A stretch of DNA of 64,000 nucleotides, from contig CAKVIC010000011.1 of the NCBI GenBank assembly GCA_934754655.1, forward strand, positions 1 to 64,000, given 5' to 3'. Below, in pieces: positions 46,260 to 54,144 of the stretch (the stretch's first letter is position 1; the number at the start of each line of letters is the position of its first letter). A program made the position numbers and the translations under genes. Source of the DNA: an uncultured Candidatus Melainabacteria bacterium (GTDB lineage: Bacteria > Cyanobacteriota > Vampirovibrionia > Gastranaerophilales > Gastranaerophilaceae). The notes beneath the pieces were generated by a model. That model was not told where the DNA came from. It did no database searches and worked only from the letters and a program-made list of their open reading frames with translations.

Positions 46260-47081
46260 CTACAATTCACTATTTGCTATATTAAATATTGTTTCTTTCT
46301 TTACATTTTTTCGATTGCCGTTACCGTCAGTATACGTCATTACTGCTCGCACTGTGTATTCACCCGGCTCTGTTACATTTTTTAAATTCATTTTTTGAAT
46401 ATCTACGTGGTAATTATTTTCGCCCACGACTTTTTCATCTAAACCATATTCGCAAACTAATTTTTTACCTCTTATAACTTGTACTCTAGTATTACATCTG
46501 ATTTTTGCGTTACCTTTTGATAAGATTTTCATCTTTGTATAATAACCGTCTTTTTGTTTTATAACTTCAAAAGTTTCAATTTCACCGACTTTATTAACTT
46601 TACCTTTATCAACATAGATTGGAACACCAACCCTTGTTTTCACAAGTAATTGAGCGCCAATACCATCAGTAAGAGGCATTGCATATTCTTGCGGATTAAC
46701 ATCTTCTATATAAAGCATAGCACGGCTTTCGCCGTCAGGTAACGTATTTATGTTTGCAATATTAACTCGTAATTTTTGGGATTTTCCAGGAGCAACAGTA
46801 AATTCTGATGGCACAAAACGGACTTTTTTTGCAATATTTTGTGGCTCGTCAGATTTATCAACCAAAACAACTTCTGCTTTTTCATTAATTTTAAAATAAC
46901 CTGTGTACGCTTTAAATCTCATTGGCTTTTGCGCATCACCTTTTATCTCAATAGCAGTTGTTGCGTAATTTGTTTTAACTTTATTTACATCAATTTCTAA
47001 TTTTGTCGGAGAAACCCCAATTGACGCCATTGCTGGCGCACATATCATTATACCTATTAATAAACTCAATAACTTTTTCAT
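46260..47081 (-). CDS. PapD-like periplasmic fimbrial chaperone
   Basis: Chaperones of this family hold pilins by donor-strand complementation before handing them to the usher. The 273-aa product has a signal peptide (ending PAMAS), the first domain start IGVSPTKLEIDV, KKVRFVPSEFTVAPGKSQKLRVNI and SRAMLYIEDV (the G1-strand area), then a second immunoglobulin-like domain. It is somewhat longer than typical PapD. GGGGGTAGG lies before the ATG. Confidence 0.75.
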   Translation of the reverse strand: MKKLLSLLIGIMICAPAMASIGVSPTKLEIDVNKVKTNYATTAIEIKGDAQKPMRFKAYTGYFKINEKAEVVLVDKSDEPQNIAKKVRFVPSEFTVAPGKSQKLRVNIANINTLPDGESRAMLYIEDVNPQEYAMPLTDGIGAQLLVKTRVGVPIYVDKGKVNKVGEIETFEVIKQKDGYYTKMKILSKGNAKIRCNTRVQVIRGKKLVCEYGLDEKVVGENNYHVDIQKMNLKNVTEPGEYTVRAVMTYTDGNGNRKNVKKETIFNIANSEL

Positions 47082-47082
47082 C

Positions 47083-47946
47083 CTACCCCCTGTCCTCTCT
47101 CAACATGTACCGGATTTTGTTTTCATAACTTCCTGCTCTTAACGGTTTTCCATCTTCATTTTCAATAGAATATTCAACCGTTACAAATTCGTTATTTGCA
47201 GGCGCTTTTCCTTTTGCAAGAATAATTTCTCGTCCTTGTTTTAATAAAACTCTTTCCTGTAAACGTTCTCTAACGTTAGTTGAGCCACTAATTGTTCTAA
47301 CGTAATAATTACATTTTGTATCATCAAAATTATCTGTGTTTAAATACAAAATCCAATCAGCATTAGAATTTACATAAACCATCGGAGATGTTGTATTTAC
47401 AACGCGCTTTGTTTTATTAATTATTTCATTTGCACCTACATTAATTGTCGGAATTTGACCGTGTAAATTCACTTGTTGCACAGTTGGAACAATAAATTGC
47501 AAATTAAAATTTGAAGTACAAACAATCTCTTGAGTATCAACATCAGTTGCTTGAATTTCAAAATTCATATTATAAATTCCTGCCGGAACCATACCGTAAT
47601 CACGAATTCTCGCAGTCATATTATGCGGAATTCCACCCATTTTGATTCCACGAAAAACATTTGAATACTCATTATATCTTAAATAAACATCCTCACTATT
47701 ATTATTTATAAACAAATAACGCAAAGGTATTCGAACTTTTCCATCAATACTTTGTAACTCCTCTTCTAAAGGTCTAACTGCGATATCATACACCCCATCA
47801 TCATTACTATTAAACACCAAATGACGCTCTACAGTTTGCTGATACGCACGAGTTTCCCCCTGATAATCAACAATTATCATAGAAGCGGTTGCTTGTACGC
47901 ACGCAAACAGAGTAAATATAAGTGTTGTAAGTAAAAGCTTTTTCAT
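47083..47946 (-). CDS. First protein of the pilus operon, possible tip subunit
   Basis: I start at MKKLLLTTLIFTLF (47946); a longer frame from 48000 lacks support. The 287-aa mature protein after ATAS looks beta-rich and two-domained (about 30-155 and 165-285) and ends AGSYENKIRYMLRED, similar to the pilin C-termini. Two-domain tip adhesins occur in archaic pili of this type, and a second chaperone is an alternative. It is 1 base from the chaperone gene. Confidence 0.5.
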   Translation of the reverse strand: MKKLLLTTLIFTLFACVQATASMIIVDYQGETRAYQQTVERHLVFNSNDDGVYDIAVRPLEEELQSIDGKVRIPLRYLFINNNSEDVYLRYNEYSNVFRGIKMGGIPHNMTARIRDYGMVPAGIYNMNFEIQATDVDTQEIVCTSNFNLQFIVPTVQQVNLHGQIPTINVGANEIINKTKRVVNTTSPMVYVNSNADWILYLNTDNFDDTKCNYYVRTISGSTNVRERLQERVLLKQGREIILAKGKAPANNEFVTVEYSIENEDGKPLRAGSYENKIRYMLREDRG

Positions 47947-48111
47947 ATAAACAATTATTATCCTGATAATATTTACTGTAATTGTAACAATTTGTAACAA
48001 AATTTCAATCGTTTTTTGAAAAATATCCTCTGTATGAATTAGAAAATTAACCCATTTACAAAATATTAATCAGAATATAAATTTTATCCTTTCATAAAAA
48101 CTGACATGTAT

Positions 48112-48189
48112 GTTATCGGCAAAATTTTTAAAAACTTTAGAGTTTCACACTATTTTGTTACATATATTTACATTTGATTAAGGTGACAA
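48112..48189 (-). promoter_or_regulatory. Promoter and conserved leader element of the pilus operon
   Basis: On the minus strand TTGTCA (48184-48189), a 17-bp spacer and TATATG (48161-48166) form a promoter starting RNA near 48153, leaving a leader of about 200 bases. At 48112-48145 is AACTCTAAAGTTTTTAAAAA followed by TTTTGCCG, closely matching the leader of cassettes A and B (38431 and 61393). A direct repeat TTGTAAC-AATTTGTAAC (about 47982-48000) resembles the CGTTACA operators there. Confidence 0.6.
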
Positions 48190-48300
48190 TATTTTTATTT
48201 TGCTCTTATATATTTAATATTAAATTTGACAATTTTTTTATTTTTTGATAGCATCATCTTAAACTTGTATGTATTATATTTTTAGAAAGACGGGGTAATT

Positions 48301-48744
48301 ATGAGAATTGATGCAATTAGTATTACAAATGTGTATGATTCTAAAAAATCTTATGCTACGAAAAGGGCTATTAAAGCCGAAAAATTTGATGTACCGGAAA
48401 TTCAAAATGATGAGTTTAAAAAATCGGATAATCTAACAGATGTTTCTAAAATTTCATCACCAGCTTTTATGGGAAATAAAGGAGCTGTAATTGGTGGTCT
48501 ACTAGGTGCAGGAGCAACATCTATAATAACCTTGGGAGCTGCAGCTTTAACAGGCGGGCTAACGGCGCCAACTATTGCTACAATTGCACTAGCAATAGGA
48601 GGCAGTGCCATAAGCGGTGCTATAGCAGGAGATGCGATAGAGGGTGATGATCCAGATGATAAACCACCTCAATATGGTGGCTCGTCTAATGATGCTATTG
48701 AACCGACTGATATTGATCCGACTGATTTTTTTAGTAATTATTAG
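48301..48744 (+). CDS. Glycine-zipper membrane protein, partner of the AAA+ gene
   Basis: The 147-aa product has a charged N-terminal third (MRIDAISITNVYDSKKS), the segment SPAFMGNKG (residues 57-65), then a long glycine-zipper/alanine helix (GAVIGGLLGAGATSIITLGA; TIALAIGGSAISGAIAGDAI) and an acidic tail. It should insert in a membrane. It lies 11 bases before a tagged AAA+ ATPase gene, so they are likely cotranscribed. A TTGACA -35 lies at 48226-48231 with a poor -10. Function is unknown. Confidence 0.6.
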   Translation: MRIDAISITNVYDSKKSYATKRAIKAEKFDVPEIQNDEFKKSDNLTDVSKISSPAFMGNKGAVIGGLLGAGATSIITLGAAALTGGLTAPTIATIALAIGGSAISGAIAGDAIEGDDPDDKPPQYGGSSNDAIEPTDIDPTDFFSNY

Positions 48745-48755
48745 AGAAAAATATT

Positions 48756-49943
48756 ATGATACAACCAATTCAACAAAATTTATCAATATACAACAATCGT
48801 CGGATATCATTTAAAAATATTTCTAACGAGTCAATAACTTATGAAAAAAAAGGTGACACAGAAAACTATCTCAAGGCGCTTGTTGAAGAAAAGCAAGAGC
48901 AGAACAGATTAATAAAAGAGTTCCACAAGGGAACATTCTTGATGAGTTTAGCAAATATTATGATGCTTTACATCAATCTTTTTTTTATAGCACGGAATGG
49001 TCAGGCAGGAAAATTACGCAAACCATCCAAATTGCCGGATAATAGTATTAATGTAGCAACATCATTTTCATCATTGCTTTCTGATAAAAAAATCCCAACT
49101 TTAAACAGCTGTAAAAGCCTCTCTAACAATTTACAAACTGTTTTAAAACAACAGGTAGCTCAGCTGGGGGCATCTCGAAATATAGCTCAACTAGCAGGAA
49201 TGCCGGAAATAACCAACCGACTCATTCTTGTTGGTCCTCCGGGAAGCGGAAAATCTTTCTTTGCAAAAGTTATGGCTAAAAGCCTGAATGCAAAATATAT
49301 GGAAGTTCAAGCATCCGATTTTATCTCAAAATGGGCAGGTGAAGGAACGCAAAACCTTAAAAATATTTTTGAAAAAATAATAAAAGAAGCTGAAAAAGCT
49401 CCTGATGAAAAGTTTGTAGTAACATTTAACGAAATAGATACAATCATACAACCTGTTGAAAAAATCTCAAACGCCGGAAATGCGGGCGGAACTCATTTTA
49501 TGACAAAATTAGAGCATCGTTCAACATTTTTGAATTATATTGACCAAATTAGCGCAAAAAACCCAAATGTTATTATTATCGGAACCTCCAACTTATCACC
49601 AAAAAATAAAGCCCTAGATGGTGCAGCAATGAGCCGTTTCCAAAATATTGTTGAAGTTTCTTTGCCAGAGAAAGAATGTCTTTTAGAAGCTATTAAATCA
49701 AATTTAGCAGGAATAAAAGAATATGAAAAGTTTATTTCAACAAATGACAAAGAACTCATTGCGTTGGCAAAAGAAATGGAAGCTAAAAAGTACTCATTTA
49801 GAGATTTGGAAAACATAATTATGTCATCAAAAAAATACTACTTAGAAGATTTGTTAAAAGATAAAAACAAAGACTATAGTATTGAATATCTTAAGAAAGG
49901 AATGGATTCTAAAACGATAACCGATGGAGATATTATAATGTAA
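48756..49943 (+). CDS. Membrane-anchored AAA+ ATPase with N-terminal F-K tag
   Basis: The 395-aa product starts with a polar segment holding YNNRRISFKN (I-S-F-K at residues 17-20), then a membrane helix (about 67-87, LMSLANIMMLYINLFFI) and an AAA+ module. This has Walker A GPPGSGKS at 160-167, TFNEID at 223-228 in place of the usual DEID Walker B, NVIIIGTSN as sensor 1 and MSRFQNIVEVSLP as the arginine region. The Asn in Walker B would weaken magnesium binding. It resembles FtsH/katanin-type AAA modules without a protease. The upstream gene codes for a glycine-zipper protein, a possible substrate. Confidence 0.7.
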   Translation: MIQPIQQNLSIYNNRRISFKNISNESITYEKKGDTENYLKALVEEKQEQNRLIKEFHKGTFLMSLANIMMLYINLFFIARNGQAGKLRKPSKLPDNSINVATSFSSLLSDKKIPTLNSCKSLSNNLQTVLKQQVAQLGASRNIAQLAGMPEITNRLILVGPPGSGKSFFAKVMAKSLNAKYMEVQASDFISKWAGEGTQNLKNIFEKIIKEAEKAPDEKFVVTFNEIDTIIQPVEKISNAGNAGGTHFMTKLEHRSTFLNYIDQISAKNPNVIIIGTSNLSPKNKALDGAAMSRFQNIVEVSLPEKECLLEAIKSNLAGIKEYEKFISTNDKELIALAKEMEAKKYSFRDLENIIMSSKKYYLEDLLKDKNKDYSIEYLKKGMDSKTITDGDIIM

Positions 49944-49971
49944 ACATTAACTAATAATACTATAACCGTTT

Positions 49972-52617
49972 TTATTTTTCAAAAACTTCTACATCGCCCT
50001 CATCAGAAACAAATTGGATTCCAAATTTTGCGCGGAAAATATATTTAACAGTATTACTTTGAATTTCAAACATCATTTTATTGAACAAATCATACGCTTC
50101 TTTTTTATATTCAATCAATGGATCTTTTTGACCATAAGCACGCAAACCAATTCCATCTTTTAACATATCAATATTATGCAAATGGTCAATCCACTGATTA
50201 TCAACAACTCTTAATAAAACGTCCTTTTCAAGATTGCGCATTATATTATTATCGCTAAATTTCTCTTGAGGAACGGCATTTGCATCATATTGCAACATTA
50301 TTGAATTATAAAAATTAATAATTTCTTCTTCATGATCTTTATAAGCCTTTTGCGCCGCATTTCTCAAGGATTCATAAATCTTATTAAATCTATAATTTTT
50401 AATATCATCAACTCCAATATATGAAAGTTGCGGAATTGTTGAATGCAATTCTTTTATAAGAGTTTCTAAATCAGCAGGAACATACTCTTCCGGACTCATT
50501 TCTGGTGTGATATAACTTTTTAAAAGCCTATCAATTTCTTTATCAATCATAAATTCAATATCTTCTGTCAAATTTTTACCCTCTAAAACTTTTCGTCTTT
50601 GAGCATAAAATTTTTCTCTTTGAATATTCATAACATCATCATATTGAAGAACACTTTTACGAATATCAAAATGATAAGTTTCAACTTTCTTTTGCGCAGA
50701 AACGATTTGTCTTGTAATTAATGAAGATTCAATTGCCATATTTTCATCAACGTTCAAAACATTCATCAAATTAGTAATTTTATCGCCACCAAAAATTCGC
50801 ATCAAATTATCTTGCAAAGACAAGAAAAATCTTGTTGAGCCAGGGTCACCTTGGCGTGCCGCACGTCCACGTAACTGATTATCAATACGACGTGATTCAT
50901 GACGTTCGGTACCTATTACATGTAATCCACCCAACTCAACCACTTTTGCGTGTTCTTCTTCTGTTATTTTCTTTGCAAAATCCAAAGCGTTATTCTTTAA
51001 TTCTTCATAATTTTCATTATCAGGTGTTATTTTCTTTCTTTCTAACTCTTCTTTTGCAAGATATTCAGCATTACCACCTAAAAGAATATCAGTACCACGG
51101 CCAGCCATATTCGTAGCAATTGTTACAGCTCCAACACGTCCGGCTTGTGCAATTATATAAGCTTCGCGCTCATGTTGTTTCGCATTCAATACATTATGTT
51201 TAATACCTTGTTTTTTCAATAATGCTGAAATATATTCAGATTTTTCAATACTTACCGTACCTACCAAAACTGGTCTGCCAATTTTATGCTGTTCAATAAT
51301 ATCCCTTACAACCGCGTCATACTTAGCTTTTTCAGTTTTATAAATTACGTCAGGGTAATCAATTCTAATATCCGTACGGTTTGTAGGAATTACAGTTACT
51401 TCCAAGTTATAAATCTTGCCAAATTCAGCTTCCTCGGTCATCGCCGTACCTGTCATACCCGATAATTTCGGATAAAGCCTAAATAAATTTTGGAATGTAA
51501 TACTTGCGAGAGTTTGCGTTTCATCTTGAATTTCGACGCCTTCTTTGGCCTCTATAGCTTGATGCAAGCCATCAGACCAACGACGACCGGGCATTAAACG
51601 ACCGGTAAACTCGTCGACAATCATTATTTCACCATCTTTTACGACATAATCAGTGTCTTTTATAAACAATTCTTTTGCTTTCAATGCATTCAATAAATCA
51701 TGTGCATACTGAACATTTATGTCAAATAAATCTTTACAACCGATAATTTCTTGTGCTCTATCGATTCCATCTTCGGTCAAAATAACATTTTTATTTTTCT
51801 CATCAACCTCGTAATCTTTATTTTTTTCTAATTGAGGAGCAACTTTTGCCATTAAATTATAAGTATCTGCAGATTTTTCAACTCTACCACTAATTATAAG
51901 CGGAGTTCTAGCTTCATCAATCAAAATGCTGTCAACTTCATCAATTATTGCATAATTATAAGGGCGCTGAACAAGCATATCTTTGCTAGAAGCCATATTA
52001 TCTCTCAAATAATCAAAACCAAATTCGTTATTTGTACCGTAAGTAATATCACAAGCATAAGCTTCACGTTTGCGATTAAATTCCTCTGCATCATGCTGAT
52101 TAGAAAGGATTACACCAACTGAAAGCCCTAAAAATTTATATATTTTACCCATCCACTCACTATCACGCTTAGCCAGATAATCGTTAACAGTTACAACATG
52201 AACACCTTTTCCGGTTAATGCATTTAAGTAAGCAGCTAAAGTCGCAACAAGAGTTTTACCTTCACCGGTTCTCATTTCTGCGATATGACCGTTATGAAGA
52301 AAATATGCACCTATTAACTGAACATCAAAATGACGCATATTTAAAACCCGTTTACCAGCTTCACGAACAGTCGCAAAAGCTTCAGGCAAAATTTTATCTA
52401 AAGCTTCTTTTTCTAAAATTTTATCCGCCTTTGGGTTTTCAGAAGTCTGTCTATTTGCAAGAATTTGCTTAAATTCTGCCGTTTTTGCTTTTAACTCATC
52501 ATCAGATAATTTTTCAAATTCAGGTTCAAGCGAATTTATATGGTCAATTATTCCAAGAATTTTTTTAACTTTTTTCTCGTTAGGGTCGCCTAACAGCTTT
52601 AATAATAAACTAATCAT
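49972..52617 (-). CDS. secA: Preprotein translocase ATPase SecA
   Basis: Motor of the Sec export pathway. From MISLLLKLLGDPNEKK (52617) it is 881 aa. GGAGAGG lies 6 bases upstream, which decides the start over a TTG at 52635. It has MRTGEGKTLVATLAAYL (Walker A), VDEVDSILIDEARTPLIISG, GMTGTAM and GRAARQGDPGSTRFFLSL. The C-terminal cysteine-rich zinc motif is absent; the chain ends VSDEGDVEVFEK. Confidence 0.95.
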   Translation of the reverse strand: MISLLLKLLGDPNEKKVKKILGIIDHINSLEPEFEKLSDDELKAKTAEFKQILANRQTSENPKADKILEKEALDKILPEAFATVREAGKRVLNMRHFDVQLIGAYFLHNGHIAEMRTGEGKTLVATLAAYLNALTGKGVHVVTVNDYLAKRDSEWMGKIYKFLGLSVGVILSNQHDAEEFNRKREAYACDITYGTNNEFGFDYLRDNMASSKDMLVQRPYNYAIIDEVDSILIDEARTPLIISGRVEKSADTYNLMAKVAPQLEKNKDYEVDEKNKNVILTEDGIDRAQEIIGCKDLFDINVQYAHDLLNALKAKELFIKDTDYVVKDGEIMIVDEFTGRLMPGRRWSDGLHQAIEAKEGVEIQDETQTLASITFQNLFRLYPKLSGMTGTAMTEEAEFGKIYNLEVTVIPTNRTDIRIDYPDVIYKTEKAKYDAVVRDIIEQHKIGRPVLVGTVSIEKSEYISALLKKQGIKHNVLNAKQHEREAYIIAQAGRVGAVTIATNMAGRGTDILLGGNAEYLAKEELERKKITPDNENYEELKNNALDFAKKITEEEHAKVVELGGLHVIGTERHESRRIDNQLRGRAARQGDPGSTRFFLSLQDNLMRIFGGDKITNLMNVLNVDENMAIESSLITRQIVSAQKKVETYHFDIRKSVLQYDDVMNIQREKFYAQRRKVLEGKNLTEDIEFMIDKEIDRLLKSYITPEMSPEEYVPADLETLIKELHSTIPQLSYIGVDDIKNYRFNKIYESLRNAAQKAYKDHEEEIINFYNSIMLQYDANAVPQEKFSDNNIMRNLEKDVLLRVVDNQWIDHLHNIDMLKDGIGLRAYGQKDPLIEYKKEAYDLFNKMMFEIQSNTVKYIFRAKFGIQFVSDEGDVEVFEK

Positions 52618-52748
52618 TATTACCTCTCCAATCAATTAAATAATATCATGAATAAAAGCTCACGTAAATAAAACCGCAAAAAATAGCTAAGTCAGGCTAT
52701 ATTTAGCCCTAAAAACTTTACAAATGCTAAATTCGATAACAGTTAAAA

Positions 52749-54077
52749 TTACATTTTGCCAAAAATATTACCCAATTTTTTCTCGTAAGATTTCCATGTT
52801 TCGCTTGCTTTTGAGCCTTCTGATAACATCTTGAATAAATTTGCTTTAGATATAGTAGGAATTTCGATTTTAGATAAAGAGAAATCTTTTGATTTTTTTG
52901 CAGCTTCAAGCAACATATATAACCAACCGATTGTTCCTTCGTATTGATTAAAATGTCTATCTATCATCTGTTTGCCATAATTACGCATTTTTTCAAAATA
53001 ACTTACTTCTAAATTATTTAATTTATCATTAGGCTCAAAATTCATCAAACTTTCAGCGGCTTGAGTCGCTAACGCTGCATACTTCAAAGATTTTAATAAA
53101 TCGTTTGAAAATTCTTTATGAACATCTATTGTATGCTCATAAAGATTATGATTATTTAAAAATGCTATTCTCAAAAGTTCTGCGTCCGCAATATCATTCG
53201 ATGGATTTTTGTGAACTTCAGCCTTTATTGATTCAAATTCATTATCTTTACCCATTTCTTCTGCAAACTCAGATCTATTTTTCAAATATTCTTTCAAATC
53301 CTTACGACTTGTTGTTTTTAGCAAATAATCAGCGAAAGCATTTCCTTCAAAAGAAGTTATGTTAGAAACTTTTTCAAAATTAGCAAATTGATGAGAAAAA
53401 AGCTCTCCACCTAATGTTTCACCGTTTCTAAAAGAATGAGCAAAACGCAAACCAGAAATTCTAGGAGCATTTTGATAATCCACCATAATATTATTTCTAT
53501 CAAAAACAGGATTAAACACATCAGCATTATCAATTGCCCTTAAAGCCTTTAAAGTTTTTTGATAAAATTGAGTATTCATACGACTTCTATTACCAAACAT
53601 CTCAATATTCTCGCCAATAGCAATTGGCACACCATTTATCGCTTCTGATATCAAAAAATTGTTATTACGTTCTGTAAACACATACGCTAAAGGTTTTTGA
53701 ACACTTTCTGTTACTGCAGAAGCTTTTTCTCTCATATAATACTCATTATATAAAGAACCGTAACAATAACGTTCCCCCGGATAAATTGACTTTAATGGTT
53801 TCAAAGTTTTAATAGAAACTTTTTCTTCTCTGTCGTTTTGAAATATATCAATATTGGCATGTTTACTGTTAAGTCGATTTACAAGGCTAAATCTGCCTAT
53901 AGCTGTCGGTATTTTACCAGCAATAAGACTTTCTTCATATTTATTAATAAAATGCTTATCCGCAGAAGTAAATTCGCCAGTAGAATAAACTTCTGCGACA
54001 CGGCTTTTAAAAGTTGTTTTATTATTGTTGCTAATAAAATTTTGTACGTTAGATGATAACACGCTATTGACTTTCAT
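52749..54077 (-). CDS. Kinase-fold pseudokinase-like protein with N-terminal F-K tag
   Basis: I start at MKVNSVLSSN (54077). The 442-aa product has NNNKTTFKSR (T-T-F-K, residues 21-24). Kinase-like landmarks follow: VSIKTLK (Lys90) like VAIK, a charged helix with Glu112, a hinge-like ISEAINGVPI (143-152), and FDRNNIMVD (192-200) with SGLRFA (208-213), which line up with HxDxxxxN and DFG but lack the catalytic Asp and the DFG Asp. The C-terminal half is helical with no match. The fold call is by eye, and a pseudokinase or an unrelated fold are both possible. Confidence 0.5.
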   Translation of the reverse strand: MKVNSVLSSNVQNFISNNNKTTFKSRVAEVYSTGEFTSADKHFINKYEESLIAGKIPTAIGRFSLVNRLNSKHANIDIFQNDREEKVSIKTLKPLKSIYPGERYCYGSLYNEYYMREKASAVTESVQKPLAYVFTERNNNFLISEAINGVPIAIGENIEMFGNRSRMNTQFYQKTLKALRAIDNADVFNPVFDRNNIMVDYQNAPRISGLRFAHSFRNGETLGGELFSHQFANFEKVSNITSFEGNAFADYLLKTTSRKDLKEYLKNRSEFAEEMGKDNEFESIKAEVHKNPSNDIADAELLRIAFLNNHNLYEHTIDVHKEFSNDLLKSLKYAALATQAAESLMNFEPNDKLNNLEVSYFEKMRNYGKQMIDRHFNQYEGTIGWLYMLLEAAKKSKDFSLSKIEIPTISKANLFKMLSEGSKASETWKSYEKKLGNIFGKM

Positions 54078-54144
54078 AACATAACCCTTTTTATGATATA
54101 TACTACATGACATATACTAACATAAAAATATTTTTTAACATAGT

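Noticed and set aside
48001..48300. Cyclic-di-GMP (GEMM) or other known riboswitch in the pilus leader
   Set aside because: I looked for GEMM-type conserved blocks and did not see them. The conserved leader is AT-rich and short, so it is described as an unassigned element.
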